Position numbers and translations under genes: made by a program. This document shows positions 19,800 to 30,789 of a stretch of 64,000 nucleotides of DNA, piece after piece (positions within the stretch are counted from its first letter, which is position 1; each line of letters starts with the position of its first letter). The notes beneath the pieces were generated by a model. It did not search any database, was not told the DNA's origin, and saw nothing but the letters and a program-made list of their open reading frames with translations. The stretch is from Prorocentrum cordatum. Lineage: Eukaryota; Sar; Dinophyceae; Prorocentrales; Prorocentraceae. The stretch covers positions 47,501-111,500 of the forward strand of contig CAUYUJ010021678.1 of NCBI GenBank assembly GCA_963575745.1, read 5' to 3'.

Positions 19800-20170
19800 A
19801 TTCGCAAGACCGCGCGCGCACGCTTTTGTTGAAAAGCCGTGTTGCGAAACCCTGTGTGGTTGTATGTTTTTAGGCGCTCGATTTTGAAATCCTTCCGAAA
19901 CCGGGAGTTTTTGAAGGATTCCGGCATACGCGCGCGACGACGCGCGCGCGTGCGCTTCGTCTCTTTCGTTGCAGCGGAGTCTCGCGACGGCACGCGCGCA
20001 AGCGCGTTCGAGCGATGTCGACATGCACGCGCGAATGCCGTTTGGTACTTGTTTCTAAATATATTTTGTTTGGACACTCGATTTTGCAACCCCACCGAAA
20101 CCCAAGGTTTCTGAAGGATTCCGGCATGCGCGCGCGACGACGCGCGCGCGTAGGCACTTCTTCTGATTCT
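19800..20170. repeat. 200-bp direct duplication with CGCG hairpins
   Basis: GAAGGATTCCGGCATRCGCG and the following CGCGCGACGACGCGCGCGCG occur near 19911-19950 and exactly 200 bp later near 20111-20150. A third, diverged copy of the CGCG part lies near 19730. The CGCGCGCG arms around ACGA form a hairpin in each copy. Confidence 0.8.
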
Positions 20171-20424
20171 CTTGCAAGGGATTCTGGGAAACTTATGAGT
20201 TTTGATAAACGAATGTCCGCGCATAGTATCTGTTGGACAGGATGGCGGGGGGGGCGATACCTGTTTGGGTGGGATATTACGAAAACACAGGTAAAATGGA
20301 CATTGGGTCAGAATCATATGTGTTTTGCCATACGACAACGTGAACCTTGAACCCCGGGGGAAGGAGGCTGGTAGAATCTATCTCCTTTTAGTTGAAGAGC
20401 CGGGAAATGTCAACTTCACCGATC

Positions 20425-20985
20425 GCGTACGCACCCCACCCACCAACCCGCAACTTGGTTTGCACAACCCGTACAGCGGCGATTGCCATGAATGCTTGGT
20501 GCTGCTGGCTGGTGCATCTTTGCTGCCGCGCGATCCAGCGCATGCTCGCGCGTAAAGCGGCCAGCTAGGCGGTGGCGGTGACCGCTGGGCACATCCCATC
20601 GCGTCTCGCAAGCCGCGCTGACGCGCGGGCACTTCACTGCGAGTCGATGGGTCGGGCGGGCGGTGTATCATGGCGACGTCGATTAAGGCAGACGCGATGA
20701 TGATTGTGGCAATGCTGGTGACGGCGGTGACGACGACTACGGCAAGGCCACTGACGGCGCCGACGCTGATCACGCCGGCGAAAGTGATACGATCCCCACG
20801 TGGATGATGAAAACTGTTGGAAGGTGTTCGGCATGCGCGCGCGGCCGACAAACTGCGAGTGGCCCGCATGGCGTTATTTGATAGGGAGCAAGCTCGCCCT
20901 AACCAGCACGCGCACGATGGTGTTCGAATGATTTCGACACTCGCGCGCGAAAGGACCGTTTGGTCGAATTTGGTGGACGTGCCGA
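20425..20985 (+). mobile_element. Asp-frame dispersed element, copy B
   Basis: Same landmarks as copy A (CCAACCCGCAACTTGGTTTG, GGCGATTGCCATGAATGCTT, CACTGCGAGTCGATGGG, TATCATGGCGACGTCGAT). Its Asp-rich plus frame has a TAA directly after YHGDVD but is otherwise open (RRDDDCGNAGDGGDDDYG). The antisense Ile/Val frame is uninterrupted. Followed by GCGCGCGGCCGAC, CATGGCGTTATTTGATAGGG and GTTCGAATGATTTCGACACT, then a GTGCAA array. Confidence 0.6.
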
Positions 20986-20999
20986 AAACCTATGCAATA

Positions 21000-21260
21000 G
21001 TTGTTGTGCAACCGACGTTGCGCAATGTATGTTGCGCTATATATACACACACATATATATATATATATATGTGTATGTGTGCGTGTGGTGCAACCTTTGC
21101 GATGCGTAATAGATGTGGGATAGTCGACGAGGTAAAACCTGCGTGGTGCAATCGATGTTGTGTTCTCCAGATGGCTCACTGTATATACTGCAATCTATAT
21201 TGTGCAGCGTATGGGTATCAACACACGTGGAGCAATCTATGTGGTGCAACCGATGTTGCG
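21000..21260. repeat. GTGCAA degenerate array with TA tract
   Basis: Units of TTGTGCAACCGACGTTGCGC and variants; TATATA at 21054-21070. It directly follows element copy B. Confidence 0.75.
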
Positions 21261-21846
21261 CAACCTTCGCAGCGACGGGACGGCGACGGCGGCAACATAG
21301 CCGCCAAATCGGCAGACAGGCCCAGACGACGGGCGTCGACGAAGCGGCGACGGGTGGCGACGGCGGCATCAGAGCCGCCAGAACGGAAAACAGGCCCATT
21401 TCTCTAGAGCAAAAGCATGAACCCATAAATGCAATCACCGTTTGGGGAACAGCTTGACATGCCCAGCAATCACACACACAAACACACACGGGCGGCGGAA
21501 CGCGTATTCCTTCGATGAAAACGTGGCTCTTGCGTTTTCGCTCACGCGCATTCGCCCTTTATGGTTGTTACGCCACTGAACGGATGGAGACGCTTGGCTT
21601 TCAACACGTGGGTGCCGCTTCATCGACGCACGCATGTGTTGTACCTGGTGCCAACACTCACACGAAAAGAAAAAGGATTATGTTCGATACGGTTATCTCG
21701 CGTGGGAATTATTCAAATGCATCGGACACTGTGCAATTATACGCGGATTAGGGACTGCCTCCTCTTGCCCCTCCATTAGCCATGGAAAGGGCATCCGACG
21801 TTGCGCGATACTCGAAAGTGTGTTCTTTCGCAAAACGGCGCTTTGT

Positions 21847-21877
<31 letters not shown>

Positions 21878-22049
21878 CCTGAACACGACCTGCAACATGT
21901 TGTTCCTACCTCGCTTCGCTTGTTACAGCTAGGTGAATAGGAAGGAGGGCGGGCTCCTTCCATAACAAACCAATGACATGAACTGCAGGCCCATATCGCC
22001 TCGACGGGGCGCTGATCTTATTGAAGAGCAATATTAGTTAGACACCTAT
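21261..22049. other. No gene recognised
   Basis: Contains a CACACACA stretch (21470-21490) and a TC run at 21848-21878. Short frames on either strand lack protein-like character. Confidence 0.5.
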
Positions 22050-22760
22050 TCCTATGTATATATTTTTACAAGGCCGGGGACCCCGGAAAAGCGGCACACG
22101 GCGCCCCCCCCCCCCCCAAAAAAAAAAACTAATTCCGGCCTCCCCGAGCCTTTGGGGCGCTCCTGCAGAGTGCCCCGCGTCTGTCCTGCGAGCGCGACGC
22201 GAGAAAAAAAAACAACGACGGCCAGAGAGGGCCCCAAAGATCGGCCCGAGACGCCCAATCTGGGCCCAAGACTGCCCAAGACGCGTCCAGGACGCCCCCA
22301 GAGACCCCCAAGAGGCCTCCCAAGAGGGCCCCGAGAGGCTACAATTGTTGATGTTTCCTGTGTGTTTTACTATGTTTTTGGCCTTATCGCTTTTCCCGCT
22401 TCCCGACGCTCCACAATGGCCCAAAAGGCTCCCTAGATCGCCCCAGTGCTGCCCAAGAGGCCCTCAAGAAGGCCCCAACACGGTCCAGGAGGGCTCCGAG
22501 ACCGCCCAAGAGGCGCCCAAGACGGCCCAAGAGAGCGCCGAGACGGCCCCGAGAGAGACCCAAGAGGGCGCCCAAAAATTCAAAAACTAAATTTTCCGCC
22601 GCGAGAGGCCCCGCGACGCCCGGAGAGAGCCCCATGAGGCCCCAAGAGGCCCCCAAGAGGCCCCAAGGAGCCCCCAAGAGGCCCCCCAAAAAATCACAAC
22701 AACCCCAAAACACCCCCAAGAGGCTTCAAAACTGCCTCCCAGAGGGCCCCGAGAGGCGCA
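22050..22760. repeat. AAGACGGCCC-family block, copy at 22 kb
   Basis: Opens with TATATTTTTACAAGGCCGGGGAC, a C13/A10 run (22104-22127), then AAGACGCCCC/AAGAGGCCCC units. A non-repetitive joint at 22345-22425 contains CCCGCTTCCCGACGCTCC, the counterpart of CTTTCCGACG in other copies. The same opening words occur at 32466. Confidence 0.85.
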
Positions 22761-22894
22761 CCCCGAGATCCCAACAAAGCCGTCTCCCCCTCTCATTCTC
22801 CCTTCTCTTTGTCGTCGCTTTCGTCGCCGTCGTCGTTGTCGCATCAAATGGCGCAGTGAGGCCATTCTTCGTTCAAGCCACCGAAGGACCCAAG

Positions 22895-23160
22895 CGCTCC
22901 TCCTCCTCTTCCCCATTCTCTTCCTCCTCTACCTCCTCCTCCTCCTTCTCCTAATTCCCCGTGATGTTTCACGTTCCGCCCCGCAAAAGGTCTAGCAGAA
23001 GCAGCTCTCCACGCTCTCCCAAGTCTCTGCTGCGGATTTCTTCCGCGACACCTCGGCTGTGCCCCAGATAACCACATAATCTGTCCTCTTCATCCTCTTC
23101 CTCCTCTTCATCTTCCTCCTCTTCCTCCTCCTCCTTCTCCTCATCCTCTTCATGTTCCTC
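22895..23160. repeat. TCC/CTT pyrimidine tracts
   Basis: Imperfect CCTCCTCCTCTTCC runs at 22895-22955 and 23085-23160, separated by about 130 bp of mixed sequence. Confidence 0.9.
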
Positions 23161-23477
23161 CCCCCGCCTCGACTGAGCTTCTCGCAACACTCAATGCAAA
23201 CCGTCGGGGCCACGACCCCATCTCATCCGGACGCGCTGTTGGTGCCCTTGCCTACCTTGCCGGAGAGGGCCGGCCGAATCCGAGGAGCCCCTGGGGGATT
23301 TCAAAACCTGCGCCGCCTCTTGCACGACCTTCGAACCCCCTTGGCGGCTTGGGAAAAGCCGTTCCTAATTCGGGGGGGTTCTCTTACCCTTTGCCGCTTG
23401 ACTCGCAGAAAGGCCGAACGGCGCCGCGCTGCGCCGCCAGGGATGGGGAGAATAGGCAAAACAAGAAACGGGGAAGG

Positions 23478-23565
23478 GGGAGAGGAAGAGGAGGAGGAAC
23501 AGGAGGGGGAGGAGGAGGGGGGGGAGGAGGAAGAGGAGGAAAAGAAAAGGGGAAAGAGGAAGAGA
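23478..23565. repeat. GGA purine tract
   Basis: GGAGGAGGAACAGG and GAGGAAGAGGAGGAAAAG-type run of about 90 bp. Confidence 0.9.
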
Positions 23566-23589
23566 AGATAACGGAAAGTAGTCTAATCC

Positions 23590-24010
23590 GCCTCGCCAGA
23601 GATATGCTCGCAACTCCGACCTCAAAGGCGCCTTGCGTTTCATCGGTCCCGCCGTTTTCGCTTGAGACATCATCGCAACTCTGGGGCCCGAGACGCTCTC
23701 AGTTGAGGTGTTCCAGCCACTGTCGCCTGAGACACTCTCGCAAATCTCACTTCGGAGGTGCCTTGCACCATGGTGGTTCGGCCACTTTCGCGCGCGACTT
23801 CTCGCAACTCTACGTTCAAGGATGCCCTGAGCACAGGTGTTCAGACCACCCCTCGCTTGAAACTTCCTCGCACGGCTGACTTCGGATATGCCCTCCCCTG
23901 AACGGAGGTGTTCAGGCCATTTTCACCCGGGGCGTCCTCGCAAAACTGACCTCGGCGACGCATTGTCCAATGGTAGTCTGACCGCGTTTGCCTGAGACCC
24001 TCGCGCCTTT
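23590..24010. repeat. Degenerate ~65-bp tandem repeat
   Basis: About six units combining CTCGCAACTCTGACTTCGG, GGTGCCTTGC, GTGTTCAGGCCACTTTCGCC and TGAGAC words, each well diverged. No coding signal. Confidence 0.7.
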
Positions 24011-24218
24011 AGTGGCGCGATGATATGAGCAACTGGTCAGGCCACCACCGCCTGATATACGCATGTGTATGCGCACACATAGTTACACTGAGCATTTGCA
24101 TATACATTTACATATCCATAAAAACGTATAACAGATGCACATACGTAGTATGCATTCATAGACGCACGTGTGTGCGCATGTACGCAAGCTCGCACTCCGC
24201 TAGCGTGCGAATTCCAAA

Positions 24219-24323
24219 GGACCAAGGTGCATGGCGCGCAGCGCCAATGCAGTGTTGTGTATATATATATATATATAAATACAAGACTGCATTGGCGCTT
24301 CGCGCCAATGGAGTCTTGGTCCA
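24219..24323. repeat. Imperfect ~105-bp palindrome (MITE-like)
   Basis: The left arm starts GGACCAAGGTGCATGGCGCG and the right arm ends CGCCAATGGAGTCTTGGTCC, around a TATATA loop. Each arm contains its own GGCGC..GCGCC stem. A one-armed relative lies at 33267-33330 and a differently ended relative at 32281-32419. No ORF. Confidence 0.8.
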
Positions 24324-24589
24324 AACCCTCCCCGGCAAAACAATAAATCAGTCTGCTTCAACAGGGGGGGCCTCGAGGCCTGGGCGGACGACCGGCTCAT
24401 TCTTATGATATTCCTGGTGCCTGCTGACACCGCGTTCGCCCGATGCGCTTGCACGCTTGTGCGCAGGAGTGGGAAACGAATGATGATTTTGTTCGCGCGC
24501 GAGGGTCCTTGGAGGAAGTAAGGAGCGTTCCCATGACACGCCGAAGAAATCGTAGTAGCCCAGAAAAAATATATTGTCGGTCGCTTCCT

Positions 24590-24660
24590 GAATGCCTGGA
24601 GAGCCCCAGGCACTCAGGAAATCCTCGATCATCGAACTTCCCATCTAGATCCATTGCCTG
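24590..24660. repeat. Dispersed repeat shared with 32060-32115
   Basis: CTGAATGCCTGGAGAGCCCC and neighbours match, in inverted orientation, GGGTGCCTGGAGCCCTCCAG near 32068 and the AGATTCGAAGTTCGACAATC words beside it. Confidence 0.55.
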
Positions 24661-24754
24661 TCTCTCTCGATCGAGGAACTTACACCTCGAACCTCAAGCG
24701 TGGAACCAAGATCGTCGGGCCAGCCCGATGTACTTCGCGGGAGAACGCCGTCTG

Positions 24755-25420
24755 GGCGTTTTGGGGGCTGTTTGGGCCGTCCTGGGGCCCTCTTGGGCCG
24801 TCCTGGGGCCTTCTTGGAGAGCTGGGGCCCTCCAGAAATCTTCTGAAGCTATATAGGGCCCTTTTCGGAGCCTCCAATGACCTTCTTGGGGGGCTCCCAT
24901 GGCTTTCGTGGGTCTCTCTTGTAGGCACTCTCGGGGTTCTCTAGGGCACTCGTGGGGCCATCTTGGGCTTTCTTGAAACCCTCTGGGGGGCTCTTGGGGC
25001 GATATCGGGGGCCCATCGGGCCGTCTTGGACGCTGCGACCCCCCCCCAAAAAAATGGAGATGCTAAACATATGCATTTCCCTGCAGGAATGGGAGGATGT
25101 TTGCTTCTTCGGGGCTCTCCTAACTGCATTTTGGGGCGTCTTGGGGGCCTCATGGGCCGTCTTCAGACCATCGAGGTTCCTCTTGGAGCGCCCTTGTGCT
25201 GTCTTGAGTCTCTCTTGCGCCTCTCCGATGACCCCTCTGATCGCCTTGAGTCTGCTCGCAAGGCCCGGCAAGGCGCACTGGGAGGCCCGGAAGGGCCAAC
25301 GGACCTTTTCCAAGGGCGTCCAGGCGGCCGCCGAGACGTCCGAAAGAGCGTCCTGGGCGTCCCTGGAGGGGGGGTCCAATTTACGTGGGGTGGTGGGGGT
25401 GGTGGTCCGGGTAATAATAA
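24755..25420 (+). repeat. CTTGGGCCGT-family block, copy at 25 kb
   Basis: CTTGGGCCGTCCTGGGGCC units, a joint with CATATGCATTTCCCTGCAGG and TTCGGGGCTCTCCTAACTGC, then a longer non-repetitive tail with CTTGCGCCTCTCCGATGACC and GGGCCAACGGACCTTTTCCA. The tail is repeated inverted in 30790-31480 at roughly 85-90% by eye. Confidence 0.85.
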
Positions 25421-25437
25421 TATCGGAATGCGAACAT

Positions 25438-25468
<31 letters not shown>

Positions 25469-25510
25469 TGTATACAGACATATTTATGCCAACATAGACA
25501 TTCATACGGA

Positions 25511-25602
25511 CATACATACATACATACATACATACATACATACATACATACATACATACATACATACATACATACATACATACATACATACATACATACA
25601 TA
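25511..25602. repeat. (CATA)n tetranucleotide microsatellite
   Basis: About 23 perfect CATA units; a TA-rich tract precedes it at 25437-25470. Confidence 0.97.
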
Positions 25603-25732
25603 CACACACGAAGGCATACATACGCGGCAGTCTGCGAGGCTCTGGAGAAGCCTGCCGCAAGCGCCATACTTTTACATATTATACAAAGACCCCGCCGCAG
25701 GCGCCGACTTTCTGGTTAAAGCAATGTCAATG

Positions 25733-25835
25733 GGTCGCGGGTGGGTCGCGGGTGGGTCGCGGGCGAGTCGCGGGTTTGGTCGCGGGTGGGTCGCGGGTGG
25801 GTCGCACGGTGGGTCGCGGGTGGGTCGCGGGGTGG
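25733..25835. repeat. GTCGCGGGTGG minisatellite
   Basis: About nine 10-12 bp units of GGGTCGCGGGTG with minor variants. Followed by CAACAACAA-rich sequence to 25970. Confidence 0.9.
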
Positions 25836-25859
25836 GACGACGACAACAAACAACAAGCA

Positions 25860-26135
25860 ATAAACAACACACAACGCAACATCAGTAACAACAACAACAG
25901 CAGCAACAACAAGAACAACAACAACAACAACACTTTCAGCAACAACAGCATAATCATCGACAACAACAAGCATGCCAATACTCTTCGCTCTTGTGCGCGC
26001 GCGTGCCATTCAACATGTATACCCCGAACGTTCGATACCCGCCCTCTTCGTCTTCGATTGTACCCCCTTGGGGGTATATGTCTTACCGTCAACGTGTATT
26101 TAATGCAGCCCCTACGGCAAGGGAAGAAAAGGACG
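25860..26135. repeat. CAA-hairpin element, copy 1
   Basis: CAACAACAA run, then CTCTTCGCTCTTGTGCGCGC, TCGATACCCGCCCTCTTCGT, a hairpin TACCCCCTTGGGGGTA at 26061-26076, then GTCAACGTGTATTTAATGCA. Related copies at 26700-26850 and 28065-28240. Confidence 0.7.
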
Positions 26136-26329
26136 GATTGAAGGAAGGGACAAGGGGCAGGGAAGCGGATGGAGCACGAGAGACAGGGGTTCGGAGTAGA
26201 AAACACGCAGAATAATCAAACGGCAGATCGGGCGGGCAGACCCTAGCGGGCGTGTCGGGAAGGCGGGCCCAAGCGGCCACGTCGAGCAGGCGGGTTGCTG
26301 AATCGTGCGTCCTGCATGAATCGCGAGTC

Positions 26330-26515
26330 TCGCGCGATAGCGCGATTTCCAACTAAATCGTGAGATTGGCCAAAACGAGAGCGTGATTCCTGAGTGTCGA
26401 GGGCGCGGCGTCCGAATCGATTGCGGAAAGTCCCACGCCATAACGCGATTTCTGCATACATTATACGGACGTCCCGCGCGATAGCGCGATCTGGGAATAC
26501 ATTGTGACGAAATAT
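26330..26515. repeat. GCGATAGCGCGATT tandem units, block 1
   Basis: About three ~60-bp degenerate units (GATAGCGCGATTTC, AATACATTGTGACG). Recurs at 27595-27880 and 28290-28500. Confidence 0.7.
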
Positions 26516-26699
26516 CAGGCGGGAGCCATTGTTGTTGTAACTCGGGAGCCAGGGGCCAAATTCAGAGACCCAAGACTTTCCCTGATAACAAACATGGCAC
26601 GAGCCTCGGACAAACAAGGGCATTTCAATCAAACATATAAATATACCCTGAAGGGAGGCATTAACAATACTTCTTCTTCAAAAGTGAAAGTTGTACAAC

Positions 26700-26850
26700 A
26701 ATAAGCAGCAGCAACAACAATCATATTAAGACTGCTCGCTTTTATCTGCTCGAGTGTGATTCGACGCGTATTCTCCAAACCCTCGATACCCGCCCTCTTC
26801 TTCTTCGATCATACCCCTTTCGGGGGGTGTATCTGTCTGCCCGGCAGACT
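26700..26850. repeat. CAA-hairpin element, copy 2
   Basis: CAACAACAATCATATTAAGA, ACTGCTCGCTTTTATCTGCT, CTCGATACCCGCCCTCTTCT, hairpin ATACCCCTTTCGGGGGGTGTAT at 26811-26832. Confidence 0.7.
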
Positions 26851-26954
26851 GGGCATCGGCAAGCGGCGGGGCGGCCGCGGACCGTCGGCCTGGCCAGAAG
26901 CAGCGCTGATCGGCGGCAGCCCGACCCAAAGAGGGACGGACAGGGGACCGACCA

Positions 26955-27010
26955 CGACGACGACGACGACGACAACGACGACGACGACGACGGCGGCGAC
27001 GACGACGACG
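26955..27010. repeat. GAC trinucleotide tract
   Basis: CGACGACGACGACAACGACG run of about 55 bp, in a region with no gene. Confidence 0.9.
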
Positions 27011-27039
27011 TCGAGCGAAAGCGAGAGCGAGAGCGACAG

Positions 27040-27590
27040 CGGGGCCACGAAGGGTAGGAAGGGGGCCACGAAGGGCATGCATATATGGGGCCACAAAGGG
27101 CAGCGAGGGGGCCGCGAAGGGTTGCAACGGGGCCACGAAGGGCAGGAAGGGGGCCACGAAGGGCGATAGCGGGGCCACGACGGGCATGCATATGGGGCCA
27201 CGAAGGGCGCGAACGAGCGGGGGCCACGAAGGGCAGATAATGATTATGCGGGACCACAGAGGGCAACGACAGGGCCACTGAGAGTAGCAACGGGGTCGCG
27301 TAGGGCAGCGAGGGGGCCACAAACGGCAACAGCGGGGGGCCACGAAGGGCATGCATGTGGGGCCACGACGGGCGCGAACAAGCGGGGGCCACGAAGGGCA
27401 TGCGTATATGGGGCCACAAAGGGCAGCGAGGGGGCCGCGAAGGGTTGCAACGGGGCCACGAAGGGCAGCGGAAGGGCTGCAACGGGGCCACGAAGGGCAG
27501 CGAGGGGGCCACGAAGGGCTGCAACGGGGCAGCGCAGGGCAGCGAGGGGGCCACGAAGGGCTGCAACTGGCCACGAAGGGCAGCGAAATC
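27040..27590. repeat. GGGGCCACGAAGGGC minisatellite
   Basis: About twenty units of 18-27 bp built on GGGGCCACGAAGGGCAGCGA and GGGGCCACGAAGGGCTGCAA. A higher-order duplication (27065-27160 and 27405-27500) includes GGGCATGCATATATGGGGCC. Long frames on both strands come from the array. Confidence 0.95.
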
Positions 27591-27594
27591 CCGA

Positions 27595-27880
27595 TTCCCA
27601 AGTAAGCTGCGAGGGTATCCTTCGCGTGAGCGCGACTCCTGGGAGCCTCAGTGTCGGGAGCGCGACGCTTGAGTAAACGGAAGGGAATTCCAATGCAATA
27701 GCGCGATTCTTTATGTAAATTGAGGGCAAGTCTCCAGCGTGAGCGCGACTCCAGAGCACTGAGAGAGCGATGTCTGTACGGTCTGAAGGTAATGAGGTAC
27801 CAAGCGAGAGCGCGACTCCTAAGCAAAATGCGAGGGAGTCTCAGGCGGGAGCTGGGGTCCTGGCTAAAGTGTGAGAAAAT
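27595..27880. repeat. GCGAGAGCGCGATT tandem units, block 2
   Basis: About four or five ~60-bp units with AGCGCGACTCC and GGAAGTCTCAGGCGGGAGC words. Confidence 0.7.
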
Positions 27881-28064
27881 CGCAAGCGGGAGTCGTTGTT
27901 GTTGTAATCCAGGGGCCAACAACACAATTTGACCCAAGTGACTTTCCCTGATAGAAAACAGGGTGCGAGCCCCGGGGGAAGCACTTCAATTGAAAAACGC
28001 AATGGTTATTGGAGGGGGGTCAACAATAATTCGTCTTCAATAGTGCGAGTTCAACAACAACCAC

Positions 28065-28240
28065 AACAACAATATGTTTAAGACTGTTCGCTCTTATCTG
28101 CTCGCGTGCCAGTCAACAAGTATTTTCAAAACCCTCGATACCCGCCCTCGTCGTCTTCGATCGTACCCCGTTCGGGGTACATCGCTCTTACTCGCAACGT
28201 GTACTTCGTGCAGCCCGTAAGGCAGGGGAAGGGAGGACGG
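28065..28240. repeat. CAA-hairpin element, copy 3
   Basis: CAACAACAATATGTTTAAGA, TCTTATCTGCTCGCGTGCCA, hairpin GTACCCCGTTCGGGGTAC at 28163-28180 with a perfect 8-bp stem, then CGCAACGTGTACTTCGTGCA. Confidence 0.7.
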
Positions 28241-28289
28241 ATGGAAGGAAGGGACAACGGGCAGACGGGTTGCTGAAGCGTGCGTCCTT

Positions 28290-28745
28290 CATGAATCGCG
28301 AGGGAATCTCAAGCGATAGCGCGATTCCCAAATACATCGTGAGGAAATCCACAGCGAGAGCGTGATTCCTGAGTGTCGAGGGCGCGGCAGCTGAATCAAT
28401 AGCGAGGAAGTCCCACGCGAGAACGCGATTCTTGTATACATTGTCAGGAAGTCCTGCGCGAGAACGCGATTTGGGAATACATTTCGAGGAAGTATCAAGC
28501 GGGAGCCGATGTTGTTATTGGTGGTGGTGTTGTTGTTGTTGTGATTGTTGTTGTCGTAAGCCCGAAGGTAGGGGCACGATTTGATGACCCACCTTCCTGG
28601 GAAGAGAACAAGGTGCGAACTCCGGGATAAGCACTTCAATTGAAAATGGAACGGTTACCGGGCGGTGGGGATCAACAGTGTTTATCTTAATAGGAATTCG
28701 AATTCAACAACAGCCACCACCACCACAACAACAATCTCGCTTCGG
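28290..28745. repeat. GCGAGAGCGCGATT units, block 3, with GTT/CAA-rich tail
   Basis: About three 60-bp units to 28500, then GAGCCGATGTTGTTATTGGT and a diverged copy of 26520-26700 and 27875-28065 (TTCCTGGGAAGAGAACAAGG, GCACTTCAATTGAAAA). Confidence 0.7.
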
Positions 28746-28749
28746 CCAC

Positions 28750-29140
28750 GCGCACAAGGACAATGAATGACCGTGCGGCCCCCTCACTCTGACGCATCGC
28801 CGCCGTCGCCGCCGCCGTCGCCGCCGTCGCCAACCGCCGTCGCCGCCCGCCATCGCTGCAGCCAACCCGCCGTCGCCGTCGTCGCGGTCGCCTTGGCCGC
28901 GGCCAGGGGACGGGGGCGCTCTCTGGCGTATACCACCGGGTCGGTGCCGGCTCGGGGCGCGCAGCTCCGCCGGGCCGCCACGGGCGGCTGCCGCTAAGGC
29001 CGCGGCCCTGCAGGTACCTGCGCATGTCCTCCTCGGGGAGGGGGGCGAATGCCCGAGAGACCTTCTCCTTCGCGCACTGCGCTCCGCGATGATCTGCGCG
29101 CCCTCGTGCCCTTGCGACGCCCCCTGGACAAGAGCACCGC
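28750..29140 (-). CDS. Possible exon, charged helical peptide
   Basis: The minus frame reads, from about 29135, GRADHRGAQCAKEKVSRAFA then PLPEEDMRRYLQGRGLSGSR, and then Pro/Arg-rich residues; the second half (28770-28900) is a GCC/GTC repeat translation. The first ~40 residues are the only protein-like part. No family recognised and no splice sites are convincing, so this may be a relic. Confidence 0.2.
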
Positions 29141-29719
29141 TCTGGCCTGGATGGCGGCGCGCGGCGCGCGATTATCTTCGTGCCCCCGCGAATCCCCTGC
29201 AGAAACAAGCAGACGCCCGCGGATTCGAGCACGCAGCGTGCTCCCGCAACACGCGCAAGTCAGTCACACGCGAAGGCCCTTACCTCAGGTGTGCCTCTCG
29301 GAGAGGAGCCTCAACAAAACCTCCAGGCAGCCTGCATCCTGAAACAACGGGGGGGATAAGACGTTCGCCTTCCAAAACACGTCCGTGCGGCGTTTTTCAC
29401 GCTCCCCATTGTGGGGCCTTAAGCCGGGGCCCTTCCCAATTATGTGAAGCCCTGCCCCGGGGGCTTTACGATGGAAACTCGCTCCTGAACCCTTGGCAGG
29501 GGCTCACGAGGCCTGGGGGCCTGAGGAACACCCTGCAATTGCGTCCGAGGGGGTCCCAGGGCCGGGGATATGGGAGGTCGAGGGATTTGAGAGGCGGGGG
29601 CGCTTGCTTCTACGATGGCTTCGGACCAGTATACATGCAGAAATCGATATTCCTATCTATGCGACCACCCTTCGGGTGATAAGGAGGTTGTGCGGGGAGG
29701 AGGGGGGAGGGAACCAACA
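29141..29719. other. No gene recognised
   Basis: 29180-29330 resembles the 12.7-13.1 kb repeats (CTTCGTGCCCCCGCGAATCC, CAGGTGTGCCTCTCGGAGAG). 29340-29700 is mixed sequence without a credible frame. Confidence 0.45.
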
Positions 29720-29739
29720 TCTGACTCAATTGATCTCAT

Positions 29740-30320
29740 GATCGGTCTCACTCAACGGGACACCACGGGACACCACTGGACACTTGTCGATCTCACTATC
29801 GATCTCACTATCGATCTCACTCAACGGGACACCACGGGACACCGCGGGACAACTCTCGATCTCACTATCGGTCTCACTATTATCAATATCACGATCGATC
29901 TCGCTCAAAGGGACACCATAGGACAACACGTGACACAAGGGGACACTTCGGGACACAGTATCGATCTCACTGTCGATCTCACTATCGATCTCACTCAATG
30001 GGACACCACGGGACACCACGGGACACCTGTCGATCTCACTATCGATCTCACTATTGATCTCTTTTTTCTTGGACACCACATGACACCTCAGGACACCACA
30101 TCGATCTCACTATCGATCTCATTATCGATCTCACTATCGATCTCATTCAACGGGACACCACGGGCCACCACGGGACACCTGTCGATCTCACTATCGATCT
30201 CACTTTTTTGGACACCACGGGACACCTCGGGGCACCACATCGATCTCAGTATCGATCTCAAGATCGATCTCACTATCGATCTCATTATCGATCTCATTAT
30301 CGATCTCACTCAACGGGACA
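29740..30320. repeat. ATCGATCTCACT / GGGACACCAC compound minisatellite
   Basis: Alternating runs of the 12-mer ATCGATCTCACT and the 10-mer GGGACACCAC over about 580 bp. Related runs at 37730-37900, 38280-38520 (reverse complement of the 12-mer) and 54600-54940 (CATCGGGACAC). Confidence 0.95.
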
Positions 30321-30650
30321 CCACACGAGACCACGGGACACCGCGGGACACCGCGAGCCACCGCCGGACGGACGAACGGACGGGGGAGAATCACTTGTCT
30401 TGCCTTCGCCCTAGCAACGGGCGGACACCACGGCACACCACGGGACACCACGGGACACCGCGGGACACCGCGGGCCACCGCCGGACGGACGGAAGGGGGA
30501 GAATCATTTGTCTTGACTTCGCCCTAGCAACGGCGGACACCACGGGACACCACGGGACACCGCGGGACACCGCTAGGGCCACCGCCAGGCGGACGGACGG
30601 ACGGGGGAGAATCATTTGTCTTGACTTCGCCCTAGCAACGGCGGGTTCAT
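30320..30650. repeat. ~108-bp tandem repeat, three copies
   Basis: GGGGGAGAATCATTTGTCTT begins at about 30386, 30498 and 30605; each unit also holds TCGCCCTAGCAACGG, GGGACACCG runs and CCGGACGGACGG. Confidence 0.9.
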
Positions 30651-30785
30651 TCCTCTCGCGCGCCCACGCAGCCTCGCCTCGCCCGCACGCACGACACGAA
30701 CGAAACGAAACGATTTCCTGGTTGGGGGTCTCCATTCCACTGCGACCTCACCCCCCAACCTCGGATTACCCGGACCCCCCCCCCC
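30650..30785. repeat. Dispersed repeat shared with 55010-55130
   Basis: CGCGCCCACGCAGCCTCGCC and ACGATTTCCTGGTTGGGGGT match GCGCACGCAGGCAGCTTCGC and ACGATTTCCTGGGGTGGGGG at 55 kb. Both follow GGGACACC arrays, so the pair moves or duplicates as a unit. Confidence 0.7.
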
Positions 30786-30789
30786 CAGC

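Noticed and set aside
26742-27937. 403-aa and 274-aa minus-strand ORFs
   Set aside because: They are translations of the GGGGCCACGAAGGGC minisatellite and GAC repeats.
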